A stretch of DNA of 64,000 nt from Chaenocephalus aceratus (GCA_023974075.1 JAMFTG010000659.1:58688-122687); one strand, 5' to 3'; numbered from the stretch's first letter, positions 11,859 through 41,834 are shown. Program-made: numbers and translations. Notes: a model not told the origin generated them from the letters alone.

Positions 11859-12194
11859 CTGAAAGAGCACACGGTCAAGCATTAAAATAATGAAAGGTTA
11901 TGAAAGGAATAGTTCTCCATTTGACTTTTGCCAAGAGATGGATGCTTAATATGAAGCTGTAATGGCGCAGCATAAATACTAGAAACAACAAAAAACCAAA
12001 CGCACACTAATTATTATGTCACGTGATAAATGGAATGTGCTTATGAGCTATAGCTATTAGCATGCTAATGATAATCGAGCTGCTGATTTCATAGTTAGCC
12101 CGTAAGTAAAGTTTATTTATAAAGCGCTTTTCACAGACAAAGTCACAAAGTGCTTGAATAAACAATAAGACAATCCACATAGGAGGCGTACAAT

Positions 12195-12991
12195 CAGGGC
12201 CGGCCCTGAACCAATTTGCTGCCTTAGGCAAGATTTTAGCTGGCGCCCCCCCCCCCCCAAATGCAGACACTACACTTACTATGACTCGCACTCGCGATGC
12301 ATGGTTGTGGCATTACCACCAACACAGAAAGATATGGACACCAGATTGTGTGCAACTGTATCTAGTTTTCCTATCCATTTGAACATGATTTAAGTTGGGG
12401 GGGGACTTTTTACCTGTTTTTTTCACCTGTTCTCTTATTTTTTTTATAACTATAATGATCATATAAGGGTGTGCCTTTACCCTCACTGAGCTGAGGTTAT
12501 CAGAGCCTCTCAGTCTTTCAGGAGAGAGCTCTCTAAAGCTCGACCCCCGCGGCCGCTTACAATGTAAATTCCAATGTTAATAAAAGCACACAGAAGCTGT
12601 GTACGTTTTTTGGGAGTTTGATTTATTTTAAATGAACACAAATATAAAATTAAAACCTATAATTGCACACTAAAACCATTATTTAAAAAAAAATAACAAT
12701 TTCACATAAACCTCTGGTTTTTACTGGGGCTGGGGCAGTTCAACTTGATTTTTTGGTGGGGGGGGGTGCCATCGTTTATGGGCGCTGTACGCAATATAGG
12801 CGTAGTTCTGTTTATAAGATAATAAGATGTACTTTGTTGATCCAAAATCGGGAAATTGTGTTGTTATGAAATTTAGAAAAAAATATATTTTTTAATTTCT
12901 AACTTTTTTTTCTCCCCAATTTTTGGCGCCCCCTATGGGTTGATGCGCCCTTAGCATTCGCCTATACTGCCTATGCCGAGGGCCGGCCCTG
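12195..12991. mobile_element. hAT-like element with 8-bp target duplication
   Basis: Ends CAGGGCCGGCCCTG and AGGGCCGGCCCTG bound 797 bp. The target duplication CGTACAAT is at 12187-12194 and 12992-12999. It lies in gna15-like intron 4 and has no transposase ORF. Confidence 0.9.
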
Positions 12992-13435
12992 CGTACAATG
13001 ATCAATGAACCCACATGCTAAGAAGTCATAAAAGCACCAGAGCATAAAAGACATGACAGCGGTATGTTCTCCTACAATACTTGGAAAGCTTTGTCTTTGT
13101 CTCAATGTGTTGTAGCTCCAAAATGTTGCGCAAGTTCCTTGAGAGGAAAACATAGTCAGCAACTTGGGATGCAATTATTTGTGTGTTTCTTTAGAGACAG
13201 AGAATTAAAACAATGCACCATCCCGCTACTGTCATTGGCCGCGGTCTCCTTCAAACTGGTTATTAGGATCTGCTGCTAAAGTTTAAGTTACAAAGTGATA
13301 TTGTTTTCGTGTTTAGTTTTCTGGCAATAAACATTCAAGAGCAATCAATGGAAATGTCCAGTGGATGTTTTGACTGCGAGTCGACACTGCTTCCCAGCCC
13401 CAAGCTCTCCGTGTAGAAAAGAAACGATAGCCTAC

Positions 13436-13575
13436 CTGAAGATGATCTTATGAACTGATGTGTAATGTCAAAGGGGTATTCGATGATGCCGGTGGTGGGG
13501 ACCCTGACCCTCAAGATGTCCTGAACATCGGGGATAAACGACCGGGTTGTGATTCTGTCCAAGTCGGTCAGGTAA
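13436..13575 (-). CDS. gna15: gna15-like exon 4 (switch I) with an 11-nt gain
   Basis: Acceptor CCTCAG and donor TTCAG|GTAGG bound 140 nt where the family has 129. It reads [18 protein letters not shown], then [15 protein letters not shown] with the switch I arginine and threonine. Extra bases then precede ATCATCTTCAG, the codons for IIFR, and push them out of frame. Confidence 0.8.
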
Positions 13576-13653
13576 CTGAGGGGTGAAAAAACAAAGCATG
13601 CACGCTGAACATCCTGCTTGGATACGGCTATGCTTTTCCCACTTAGTTTAGAT

Positions 13654-14675
13654 CAGGGGTGGGGAACCTTTTTCCTCTCAAGGGCCATTTAAATTTGTTC
13701 AACATCCTCCGAGGGCCGTACAAATTATTGACCTCTGCTTAAAAAAACTAAAATCACAGCCCATTTATTTCTTCTTTCTTTCATGCTGTGCAAAGAAAAA
13801 GCAACCTCTTAATCCAGATATTTTACCATGACTCACGTATGCATGCACGTGCACGGTTGTGGCATGACCACCAAAACAGAAAGATGGAAATGTGCAAATG
13901 TATTAGTTTCCTATCCATGTGGACATGATTTAAGTGGGGGGGGGGGGGACCTAACCTCCTCCCGGGAAGATTTTTTTTAATATTGAAGTTGAAAGCATCA
14001 ATCTGGTGCACTTTGAGAGCAACATTAAGAGATCTATGGAAACATCTCTCAACACCCATATGAAACAGAACTGTAAGCAGATTTACTTTTTCTTTATGGA
14101 TATTTTACAAATCACTCCCCTTTCAAACTGTATTCTTGTTTATTAATAACAACTTTTTGTTACTGTCATATAGTATTTTATACCCGTTTACTTTATTCTC
14201 TTGTTTTTTTCTAACTATAATGATCATATAAAGATGTGCCTTTACCTCACTGGTTGGAGAAAAAGCTTCTTATATTCGTTAGCATAGCTAGCTAACCAGA
14301 TGCTAATGATAACAACAAAGTTATTGACTGTCTGATCAGTGTGACAGATGAGCAGATCGCCACTGGGCTTTCAGCTAAAGACACAGACACGCAGAAACTG
14401 CGGCATGTGTACGGCTCCTTATCTGAAGTGCCGAGCCACGTTCCGGTGCTCTCCGCAGACGAGACATATACCACGTGATGACACGTTAGGCTCGTGTTGT
14501 GTTCAAGGACCCTGACCTTGGCCAGGAAAAACAGGCACTCGCTTGTTTACTTTTTTGTGCGGTCTAGATTCTAGATTTTTTTTCTTTTTTGCGTGTTTAT
14601 AAATTACCTCGAGGGCCGTACCAAATTGTGTCGCGGGCCGTATACGGCCCGGGGGCCGGAGGTTCCCCACCCCTG
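13654..14675. mobile_element. hAT (Charlie-like ends) element with 8-bp target duplication
   Basis: Ends CAGGGGTGGGGAACC and GGTTCCCCACCCCTG are perfect inverted repeats bounding 1,022 bp. The target duplication GTTTAGAT is at 13646-13653 and 14676-14683. Inside, 13840-13930 resembles 12295-12385 of the neighbouring hAT element. Confidence 0.9.
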
Positions 14676-14899
14676 GTTTAGATGTAAGAACGGCCACTGC
14701 TGCATCGATGTCGCTCCATGAGACTGCTTACTGCAGGGGCTCCCAACCTTTTTTCCCCAAGGCCCCCCCCCCCCACATGACTCCTGTTGGAAGTTGCGCC
14801 CCCCCCCCACACACACACACACACAAGGGGGGGGGCGCAACAGCGGTAATTAAAGTTTAAAACAGTTGTTTGCCCTCTCTGAGTATATTAAGGTCTTAC

Positions 14900-15054
14900 T
14901 ATTTGGCAGAGTCTGATAACTGGAACTCCCTCCGGCGGTCGTAGCACCTCTGAACACCTCGGTCGCTCCACACTCTCTGAACGGCCTCCGTCTGCCAAGC
15001 CTCCAAAGTGAGAACCTGGTCGTCCTCCACCTGGCTCAGCTTCTGTGCATGGCT
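14900..15054 (-). CDS. gna15: gna15-like exon 3 (helical domain, intact)
   Basis: The 155-nt exon, the canonical length, lies between acceptor CTCAG and donor AAATA|GTAAGA. It encodes 51 residues ending CYDRRREFQLSDSAK, a family signature. The acceptor is immediately preceded, in the transcribed sense, by a (TG)n tract about 180 nt long. Confidence 0.85.
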
Positions 15055-15059
15055 CTGAG

Positions 15060-15248
<189 letters not shown>

Positions 15249-15334
15249 GATATAAACAATCACTTTCAACATTTAACGGACTTATTAATAGACGAGTACC
15301 GGATAGCTTCTCTTGGACAACTGGACTTAAAGGC

Positions 15335-15635
15335 CCCCTATTCAGCAAAATCCACTTCTTCATGTCTCTTCTACATCAACATGTGTCCCCTCTTCTTCAT
15401 GTCTCTCCTACATCAACATGTGTCCCCTCTTCTTCATGTCTCTTCTACATCAACATGTGTCCCCTCTTCTTCATGTCTCTCCTACATCAACATGTGTCCC
15501 CTCTTCTTCATGTCTCTCTACATCAACATGTGTCCCCTCTTCTTCATGTCTCTCTACATCAACATGTGTCCCCTCTTCTTCATGTCTCTTCTACATCAAC
15601 ATGTGTCCCCTCTTCTTCATGTCTCTTCTAAACCC
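15335..15635. repeat. 37-bp minisatellite, inverted relative to 10330-11660
   Basis: About seven units of CATGTCTCTTCTACATCAAC + ATGTGTCCCCTCTTCTT, the reverse complement of the intron 5 array, occupy gna15-like intron 2. They begin about 14 nt after the exon 2 donor. The left edge, TTAAAGGCCCCCTATTC, looks like the end of the same TTAA-type element. Confidence 0.95.
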
Positions 15636-15648
15636 TGCAGTTTCTCAC

Positions 15649-15833
15649 TTTGTTCTGGTCGTCGTCGTAGTCGATCCGCAGCGTTGTCATGGCGCTGATC
15701 AGCGCCTTGACGGCCGTGATGATGTTCTGGTGCACGAGGCGAGTGAAGCCTTTCCTGTCAGCTTCACTGTATCCCGCGCCATGAAGGATCCTCATCTGTT
15801 TGATGAAAGTGCTCTTCCCACTTTCCCCAGTCC
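15649..15833 (-). CDS. gna15: gna15-like exon 2 (P-loop, intact)
   Basis: The 185-nt exon, the canonical length, runs from acceptor GCCTAG to donor AACAAA|GTGAGA. It encodes [20 protein letters not shown], then [17 protein letters not shown], ending DYDDDQNK. GAGYSExxRKGF is closer to GNA15 than to other Gq members. Confidence 0.88.
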
Positions 15834-16677
15834 CTAGGCAAAGGAGATGAACGAGACGCAAAGGATGAGACATGGAATCAGATCAAAGCGACGCCAGAAA
15901 TAGGACAAACACTTAAAAATAAAATCAGCCAGACATCAATCAGCTGTCGCTCAACGGGACTTCGGCAAACAAGAACAACAAGTTATTTGATTAACAATGG
16001 AAGAATACTTTTAGATGTTTCAGAGGTTATTTATATATTCACCCCGAGGCTATAGAGGGGAGTGGGTGCATCTGCCCACCTTCCATTTGTTTCTATAAAA
16101 CACTCCAAAGCTGATCTTATTACTCACTTGGATATAAGAGCAAATAGGTGTAATTTAATTCACTTACATCCATGGAAATCTTAAAAACGTCAGACAGTAA
16201 GAACCTACATAAAAAAGACAAGACAGAAATGAATAAAAAGGAACACGTGGGTTGGGTTTGATCGGTGAAAGTTAATCAGCCACTTCCTGTCACCGGGTAG
16301 TTCCTCTGGACTGGATACGAGAGTCAGCGAAGCAAACAAAATGCCTAAGAACGTTAACCATTAGTCAGACCTTTACCGGGGGGAATCCAACCTCCAGACC
16401 AAAGTGGGCTGTTTTGATAGTTGAAAATCAAAAGCTTGATTTAATAAGACGGCTGTTTACTCATTATCGTCGCTGTCCAACGAAAGGATTATGTTTTAAT
16501 GTCCTGCACTGAGCATTTCTAATTCTATGTCATGTATGTCGCATAATGCATGTTCCCTTCAATAGTGTTTATACAGTAGATTGTGTTATCTTCACAGCCT
16601 ACTGTATACTTTCTACTTTTTAATGCTGCTTTAATTCAGTTTTTTTTATTTTAGTATTGTTTATTTCTACTCTTTAA

Positions 16678-17564
16678 GCCCCTGTCACACTGTCCCGAAA
16701 TTGACACCCGATGGACACACGAATATTGAATTGTGAATTTCGCACGAAGATGGCCCCGAACACACATTACATTTAAGACGTACAACTGCAACGAAAGTAA
16801 CACAAACAATTATGTTACAGTACTATGATACTGCACTGATATCTTCAGACTTTGTTCTTTACTTTATCCGTCTTTATATGGAGAAGATATTAAGTTTTCT
16901 CCGTCATGTTGTTTCCATAGCAACAACACCTTCCTGTCAACTCGCCTTCAAAATAATATATTATATCCTTTTTAGTTTCACAGAACACACATTGGGTTAT
17001 TTACATAATATGTTTACATGATTTTGTTGTGCAATAAAACAACCCGGTGGACACGATAAAGGAAATGTTCAAATTCAGCTGTGATCGTAGCATCGGGCCG
17101 TTCGTGAGGGCATCTTAAGCCTTCGTATGACCGCCGGTGGAGTTTCTCAGGCTCCGGCAGCAACTTCGTGAGCGGTGGCAAAATCTTTGGCATGCCAACA
17201 AATTGCCGAAGGACCTTGAGAAGGTTCATTTTCGTGTTGAATTCGTGTGTCATTTGCCCTTCGTAAGGCCATCGTGAGGGCATCGTGTTATCATCGGTGC
17301 CATCGGGCATTCGCCCCGATCAGAGTGAGGGCGAATGCACCGATGATAACACGAAGATGACACGACTTGACGAGATGCCCTCACGAGTGCTCACGAAGTT
17401 GCCGCTCACGAAGTTGCTGCCGGAGCCTGAGAAATTCCACCGGGGTCGTACGATGGCTTAGATGCCTCACGAACGGCCCGATGTTGCTACGATCACAGCC
17501 GAATTTCAACATTTCCTTATCGTGTGTCCATCGGGTGTCAATTTCGGGACAGTGTGACAGGGGC
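16678..17564. mobile_element. TTAA-flanked foldback element
   Basis: Terminal inverted repeats of at least 44 bp begin GCCCCTGTCACACTGTCCCG and are bounded by TTAA at 16674-16677 and 17565-17568, a piggyBac-type target. Inside, about 17036-17290 and 17330-17530 are long imperfect inverted arms centred near 17315, so much of the element can form a hairpin. It lies in gna15-like intron 1 and has no transposase. Confidence 0.8.
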
Positions 17565-18489
17565 TTAAATGTATGCAATGCCTAGTTTTGTTTTTGTGTT
17601 TTTTTTATGCTGCTGCAACGCAAACATTTCCCAAATTGGGAACAACAAAGTACCTCTTATATTATCTTAATGCATGTAGACGAATCAGACAAATGCTAAA
17701 AAGTTGCATGCATGGGTTAGGGCTGACCTAGCATGACCCTTTACGGCTATGTGAGGAATGCGGAAGGATCCGGTAACTACTTCAAAAAAACAACAACAAT
17801 CCATTCAACAGCACATACCAAAGCCTTGCCATCTATTGGTCCAGATACTTTTGGATTTGTCAGCTCAAGCCAACAATGACTTGCAGTTTAATGATGCAGT
17901 CTGAGGTCAGTCCACCACTTTTAGATCACGAGGAAATACTTCTGTTTTTGTTTCAACAACTCTTAGATGGATTGTCAACAAAGTTAAATCTGATTATCCT
18001 TCGTTTTCTTTAAAATATGTGACGTAGATATTTTTTTCATTTCATTCATTTTTATTTGTCCCGCTCATGGTACGCAAAACCAAATGTACAATAATTGCCA
18101 CAAAACATGACTCTCCCATTGAGCGGAAAGGAGCAGGGAGAAGAATAACATCTTATGTGACCGGCCCCTTTCTAAAAAACAAATAAATACAAATAGATGG
18201 TCTGCCCTTCATAATAATTAATTATTAATTTTTTTTCACAGCCAAACATAACAGTATCTTAGGATACTAAGAGAAACACACAAAAAAATACTTATTTCCC
18301 ACTTGACGGTTAACGGAAAGAAACAAAACATCACAAGTATAAGGAAAAGAAAAGTGCAACACCCTCATCTGAGTCCTACTGGAGAAGAAGGTGGAAAGCG
18401 ACACATGATGATAATAACAATAACAACAATAACAATGGCACCCGCAAATACAGAGGAGACATCACATCAAAGACATCAAAAACATGAAG

Positions 18490-18719
18490 GACCAGAGTAC
18501 ACAGACGTATTCACATTCTGCTTCATAGAGTCCCATCTTTCTTAATTTATACAACTTCTTTAACTGAAAAATACAAATACAATTCTTTAGATCCTTGTGT
18601 TGAGAATTCCACAATTGTACACCAAGTACCGAAATACACATTTGTTTAAGAGTAGTCCTTGGATAAGGATGCTTAAAATATAATTTCCTTCCGTGGTCTT
18701 CCTTGTCTTTTAGCAGCAT
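18490..18719 (-). mobile_element. Non-LTR retrotransposon ORF2 C-terminal remnant
   Basis: The minus strand reads SVLGVQLWNSQHKDLKNC followed by FQLKKLYK, the (S)xxGVxLWNSL...LKNC...FKK ending of fish LINE reverse-transcriptase ORFs. Sequence at 18040-18200 with TTTATTTGTCCCGCTCATGG is probably its 3' untranslated tail. Confidence 0.55.
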
Positions 18720-18775
18720 ATTTACAACAGTTAATATATAGATATTATGATGGTGTTTTTATATACGTGCACCAT

Positions 18776-18990
18776 ATTTAGATAGATAGATAGTCAGAGA
18801 GAGAGATAGATAGACGGAGAGAGAGAGATAGACGGAGAGAGAGATAGATAGACGGAGAGAGAGATAGATAGACGGATGGATAGATAGGTAGATATATGGG
18901 TAGAGAGAGAGAGATTCTTTATTGATCCCAATTTGGGAAGTGTTTGCGTTGCAGCAGCATAAAAAACAAGGCAATGTACATAAATAAATT
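18776..18990. repeat. GATA/GAGA simple repeat with a fish-repeat tail
   Basis: GATAGATA, GACGGAGAGAGA and related words form the tract. It is followed by TTTATTGATCCCAATTTGGGA, a motif that also appears near 1580, 6725, 12835, 17630 and 63835 and marks a common interspersed fish repeat whose family I cannot name. Confidence 0.7.
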
Positions 18991-19824
18991 AAGACACAAG
19001 GAATAAACGGTGCACAGTGCTCTCTATGTCATGGTCACCACATTTGTCCAAATAGAGCAAATGCAACAACAGAAAGATTTACCGCCATCCCCCTTTCAGT
19101 GCCACGTTATGAACATGTTATACATGTTACATGTTAAACAGCATGTTAGCATAGTCATTGTTAGCATGTTAGCTTGCTGATGTTAAAATGTAGCTTTAAG
19201 CACTCCAACAGCAGGCTAGACAATGCAGCCACAATTCTTATAATTAAAATAAAATATCTAAAAAAAATGACAGTGCTATATTGTCACAACACGATGTTCT
19301 CCTTTTACAGGAACATTTTAGTTTAGCTAGTAACATTTACAAAGAAAAGACATGTTTGAGTAAAGGTGTTTTCTTCAGTTTTGCCAAGCAACAAAACGTT
19401 GTGGGTTAAAACATTGAATTCACCTGAGCTGTAACCATGTGGTAACATATATATAGGCAACATTGAAATGCAGAGGTGGGAAGTAAATATGAAATGAACC
19501 TCATTTTCACTTATATTAATATGATATTATATTATGATGTAAGGTGCAGTTAGCGTTGCACAAAAACAGCCAGTTTAAAAGTAACTTTTAACTTTAATTT
19601 CAGAAACTGTACTTAAGTAAAAAGTTGAATCAGTACTTCTTTACCAACATCTTTTTTTACACAAGTATCTGTACTTCTACTTAAGTAAAGAGAGTTTGTA
19701 CTTTTGCCACCTCTGTTTAAATGGAAATATCCATATTTCAAGGGAATATTTTAGTTTACTGGTAGTTAATTAGTTCCCATTAATGTCAGTGTAAAACGTG
19801 TTGGAAGTTCTTTAAGAAACTCAC

Positions 19825-19941
19825 CCAAAGCAGCAGCTTCACCTCATTGTGAGACTTATTTTTGTCTTGTCGAAGTTGCCTCTCTATTTCTTTGTGCACC
19901 CTGAGGTTCTGCGTCTCCTCCTCAGACAGGCAGCACTCCAT
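19825..19941 (-). CDS. gna15: gna15-like exon 1 (start; 1-nt deletion at end)
   Basis: The start is ATG at 19941 in CAACAATGG. It encodes MECCLSEEETQNLRVHKEIE, then RQLRQDKNKSHNEVKLLL. Cys3 and Cys4 fit the N-terminal palmitoylation pair of the class. The end CTGCTGCTTTGG|GTGAGT lacks one base needed to give LLLLG and to enter exon 2 in phase, so the joined frame is broken. Confidence 0.82.
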
Positions 19942-20639
19942 TGTTGTAAAAGTCCACAAACTGCACCACAGCTGACAGGAGAGAGAGGAAGAGGATTGGA
20001 AAATGATTTTAGTTTTGGGGGAAAGGCTTCTGTCCCACAACAGGTGGATTGGCGACTTTCCACAGGCATTCTTCCTCGTGCCGGATCCAGTTCAGGTGCA
20101 TTCCACATTCCCGAGGATGGGCGGACAGGAACCGAGCTGAAAGTTATGTAAATGTGGACAGAACTAATGGAAAGCCAGCAGTGCCATAATATTGCAAGTT
20201 TTTCTCTATAATGTATCAAATAAATTGAAAAAGTGGAGTTTATGGCACTGTTGGCTTTCCGTACAATAGGTCAATGAGCATATCAAATCATTTAAAGAGT
20301 CCCTGTCGCTAACCTGTTCTTCTACTGTGACTCATAAACACTATCATTAAACTGAAGTTAGCTTCCTCCGAAGTACATATTTCACCTGTCAAAACTTGGC
20401 AAAGGACTATTGAAAAGTTATCCTGCCTGTTTTGTAGTCATTAACTCTGCGAAGAAAACGATTTCATAGAAACATCAGACATAGAAAATGAACCACAAGA
20501 GTCTGTGTACATTTATGAATGTGCCAGGTTTGAAACTTCAAAAACCTAAAATCCTGTGTAAAAACATGGAAGTTTGAAAGAAGTGGGACAACATTTTTTA
20601 GCTTCTGCTGTATTTTACTGTTATTTAAAGCGGTTCATT

Positions 20640-21560
20640 TACTGGTGTATATCAGTATGTAGTTCTCTTTACTTTAAAGAGTCCTCTCCTGCTGATGGTC
20701 AGGTATATATCAGTACGTAGTGTCTCTACTTTAAAGCGTCCTCTCCTGATGATGTTCAGGTATATATCAGTATGTAGTGTCTCTACTTTAAAGAGTCCTC
20801 TCCTGCTGATGTCCAGGTGTATATCAGTATGTAGTGTCTCTACTTTAAAGAGTCCTCTCCTGCTGATGTTTCAGGTATATATCAGTATGTAGTGTCTCTA
20901 CTTTAAAGAGTCCTCTCCTGCTGATGTCCAGGTGTATATCAGTATGTAGTGTCTCTACTTAAAGAGTCCTCTCCTGCTGATGTTCAGGATATATCAGTAC
21001 GTAGTGTCTCTACTTTAAAGAGTCCTCTCCTGCTGATGTTCAGGTGTATATCAGTATGTAGTGTCTCTACTTTAAAGAGTTCCTCTCCTGCTGATGTTCA
21101 GGTGTATATCAGTATCAGTGTCTCTACTTTAAAGAGTCCTCTCCTGCTGATGTTCAGGTGTATATCAGTATGTAGTGTCTCTACTTTAAAGAGTCCTCTC
21201 CTGCTGATGTTCAGGTGTATATCAGTATGTAGTGTCTCTACTTTAAAGAGTCCTCTCCTGCTGATGTCAGGTGTATATCAGTAGTGTCCTACATGTCTCC
21301 ATGCTATAATGTTCAAAAAGCTCTTTATTTTTCGGCATACTGTCTGTGCTGCAGCAACCTCTTTTCACCCGTCCCGCCCCTTTAGCCTATCACGTACAAT
21401 GTGTTGGAGCACTATCCAATAAAAGCACAGAATGTTACATAATAATGTCACTATGTTCGAGTAAACAAAGGAGTCCAATGGAGGCCTTGTAGACCATTTA
21501 CATTCACGAAAACCTATATAACACCACTTCAGGAGAGGTAATACCCGAACAAAGATCATA
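20640..21560. mobile_element. MITE with about 11 copies of the 57-bp minisatellite
   Basis: Units of 57 bp run from 20645 to 21290. Variants include TATATATCAGTACG and single-base losses near 20950-21000 and 21100. The single-copy tail from 21300 (TGTCTCCATGCTATAATGTTC, CGTCCCGCCCC, CCTATCACGTACAATG) matches the tails at 5075, 55210 and 60680. It lies upstream of gna15-like exon 1. Confidence 0.85.
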
Positions 21561-21702
21561 ATTGGGTATCTTTTGTAAGTAAACATGTAGAGGCATGTTT
21601 TTATACTACAGTAGTCACTCTCGGAGCACATCTAGCAATGACGGACACACACACAACTTATCGTGTGCTGCTTGCCACATTACATTCAGTGTTTGTCCTC
21701 AA

Positions 21703-22392
21703 CAGTGGCGAGCCGTGACTTTTATACCTAGGCCCTCTGACGCCCCGTCAAAAAAAATAAAAAAATAAAGAGTTATTACGTAACAGCGAATACTTCAGCG
21801 GAATATCAAATCGACGGCCCGGGGTGCAAAACGCATCGATGTCAGCGACCCTCCACCATACAGAACAACACCTGTAAATAACCCAATTTGTGTTCTTTGA
21901 AATCGAAAAGGATATTGCATTGTGTTTGTTACTTTCGTTGCAGTTGTATGTCTAAGTGTAATTTGGCATGCTTTTATTTTGAAGGCGAGTTTACGCTGTC
22001 GACAGGAAGTTGTTGTGCTATGGAAACAAGAAAAGCTTCACAGCGGGCGAAATTGTCATAAATTCCGCGATAATAACACCCACCCATTTAGAGGGAAGAT
22101 ATGATTGGTCAATTGTACTGTCATTTGACATAGCTGGACGTCCAATCAGCTCCCGTCTTCACAGTACCTCGCAGAGACGGCTCAAGGAGCTTCTTTCATT
22201 TAACCCTTCACATTAAAATGTATTTCTTTGGAAATGTTATTCTAAATACAATTAAATCAAGTTATTTTGGTAAAACTAATGCAAAATATAATTTAAAAAT
22301 ATTTAAAAAATATATATAATTTTTTTTTTAATGTTTTAAATCTTATTTTGTAGAATAACTTGGGCCTAGAGGGCCCTGACGGCTCGCCACTG
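21703..22392. mobile_element. hAT-like element with 8-bp target duplication
   Basis: Ends CAGTGGCGAGCCGTGA and GACGGCTCGCCACTG bound 690 bp. The target duplication GTCCTCAA is at 21695-21702 and 22393-22400. Positions 21878-21990 match the interior of the element at 1871-2426. Confidence 0.9.
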
Positions 22393-22399
22393 GTCCTCA

Positions 22400-23277
22400 A
22401 AAAATAAAGTTGTTTTTACTGCTGAAGCTATGGACCCCAACAGGAGCCAGATGGATTTCCCACAGAGGAGATTTGGGGAACAGCAGAGCTCCAGATGAGC
22501 CAGCGGAGAGCCGCCAAAAGACAAACACTCCAAAGCTAAACCCACAGTGTGCTGGAGCCGGCTGTAAACACAGACGGAGAATGAAAAAACTGAGCATCAA
22601 ATGTGTGTTTATTTATCCAATCGCATCAAATACATGCACTAAGAATGCGATAAGCGACAGAAAAACCTGAAATTATACCAAATTAGGCAGTAGTAATTAT
22701 TTCTAAGTGAAGAGTTATGTAAACTTTAGTGCAGTGGAAACTCTCTTATTAGCTTTTTGTTCATGCATTTGGTACCTTTGAAAAGCAAAAGATGAAGCTT
22801 CAGATAGTATTGAACATTTTAACACTGACGTTGTACCGTGTGATATTTACAAAATGCATACAGATAAATACTAGGGCAAGTTCATTTAAGTGATGATTCT
22901 ATGGCAAGAAAATCATTAGTACCTGAAACACTGGATTCTCAAGTTTGAACAAAATAACTTGAGTGTTAAATCACATTTAAATATGTTAATACTAAGCTGC
23001 TCTAAAGGTGGTTTAAGATCGATTAATGCCATCATTGGAAATGAAGAGACCCAACAAAGTGAAGTACACATCAACATAAATATCAGAACAAATAGCAATG
23101 CAATAACGTGTGTCATTGGTATGGTGGCCTACAGGTCCAAACCTGCTGCAGCTTCAGAAACAAAAACACAAATGTGCCAAAACACATGAAGAAACATCTT
23201 CAGCAAGTCGTGGGAAACATGTGCAGCGTTTACTAAAAGATGCATAAACCAAACGCAAGAAGCTCAGAACACAACGG
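22400..23277. other. Intergenic spacer, no gene seen
   Basis: This is low-GC sequence between the gna15-like 5' region and the 38-bp array. Only short frames are open, and none resembles a known family. Confidence 0.4.
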
Positions 23278-24130
23278 AACCAGGGGACACTAAAGAGTGA
23301 CGCACACAGCTGGGAGGACCAGGGACACTAAAGAGTGACGCACACAGCTGGGAGACCAGGGGACACTAAAGAGTGACGCACACAGGTGGGAGACCAGGGG
23401 ACACTAAAGAGTGATGCACACAGCTGGGAGACCAGGGGACACTAAAGAGTGACGCACACAGCTGGGAGACCCCCTCAGCTGGGAGACAAGGGACACTAAA
23501 GAGTGACGCACACAGCTGGGAGACCAAGGGACACTAAAAAGTGACGCACACAGCTGAGAGACCAGGGGACACTAAAGAGTGACGCACACAGCTGGGAGAC
23601 GTGGGGACACTAAAGAGTGACGCACACAGCTGGGAGACGGGGGACACTAAAGAGTGACGCACACGCTGGAGACAGGGGACCTAAGATTGACGCACACAGC
23701 TGGGAGACGTGGGGACACTAAAGAGTGACGCACACAGCTGGGAGACCAGGGGACACTAAAGAGTGACGTACACAGCTGGGAGACCAGGGGACACTAAAGA
23801 GTGACGCACACAGCTGGGAGACCAAGGGACACTAAAGAGTGACGCACACAGCTGGGAGACCAGGGGACACTAAAGAGTGACGCACACAGCTGGGAGACCA
23901 AGGGACACTAAAAGAGTGACGCACACAGCTGGGAGACCAAGGGGACACTAAAGAGTGACGCACACAGCTGGGAGACCAGGGGACACTAAAGAGTGACGCA
24001 CACAGCTGGGAGACCAGTGGACACTAAAGAGTGACGCACACAGCTGGGAGACCAAGGGACACTAAAGAGTGACGCACACAGCTGGGAGACCAGGGGACAC
24101 TAAAGAGTGACGCACACAGCTGGGAGACCA
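23278..24130. repeat. 38-bp minisatellite, about 22 copies
   Basis: The unit reads GGGGACACTAAAGAGTGACG + CACACAGCTGGGAGACCA. One unit near 23660-23700 has several single-base losses. The array lies downstream of the gna11-like gene. Confidence 0.95.
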
Positions 24131-24960
24131 TAGTCTGTCTCATAACTGGAAGGGTTTGTCAGTATATCTGAAATGACCAGGTAGCTACGTTAGCTAGCTA
24201 GCTTACAGCAGATCTGCAGTAACATCAGAAGGAGTCATGTGACCACATAGTTCAAATAAGAGCATAAAACATTTTAGTTAAGTTTCCAACGACGGTTGTT
24301 CAGCTTTATCATCCTGACGTGTTTAGTGTCCCCCGTGTTGGGCTTCTTGCAGCGTTTCGTATTTGCACATTTTAGTAAACGCTGCGCATGTGTATTTTTC
24401 ACTGCATTGTTTCTAAAGCCTTAGCGTGTTACTTCTAATGTAAATATGATGTGCCGTTGAAGCGCGTTGGCACCTCTCGGCCACCATACATTAGTGTTAA
24501 TTATTACCCATTAGGTCTCGACACATCTAAACGTTTAGAGTATTTAACAGTTTTTAAGTTAAAAGAAATAAACTGGGGTTAGTGGTGAGAGGCGCTGCAT
24601 TGCAGAGTCTCTTCCACGTGTTCCCTGAAGGAGAGACCCATCTCGAGTCCTCGGAGGCTTTTTGAGGCCATGGAAATACTTGTTTTTCCTCTCAAAGAGC
24701 TCCATATATTTCAGAGTGCACACTATAACAGACTGCTCACTAAGGCAGCACTTTAATTGTCAGGACACACTTCATTATAGCTGCAGACATCCATTCTGAA
24801 AGAGCCTAACAGGGGACATTTGAAATACATCAGTAGTACAGTCATTTGGCGGCGTGCTCTGCGGCTTCTCCGTTTTCCTGTTGTGGATTATAGTGTTCGG
24901 CAGCAGCAGGAGTTGCAGAGCTCGCAGCAGGCTGTACGAAAGCAGATTGAATTATAGCGG

Positions 24961-41639
<16,679 letters not shown>

Positions 41640-41834
41640 CTCTACCGGGGGGAAATCGCACCTTCCCGGGCGCACACACACTCACACAATGTCGGTTACA
41701 GAAGAAATTGAACACCCCCAAAGTCCCCACATTCCCATTAACCCTCCGCCAGCGGCTGTGCGTAAACACGGCAGATCTGGAAACAAGCTTTAAGAACATC
41801 TCAGGAAGCGATTAAGACTAAAAGGATGTTAGTG

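Noticed and set aside
10277..11882. Very long minus-strand frames (over 440 codons) through 10.3-11.9 kb
   Set aside because: They are produced by the 37-bp minisatellite, whose length lets all three frames stay open. Only the start of one frame overlaps real gna15-like exon 5 sequence.
17014..17310. 98-codon minus-strand frame within 17.0-17.3 kb
   Set aside because: It lies wholly in the arm of the foldback element and mirrors the opposite arm.
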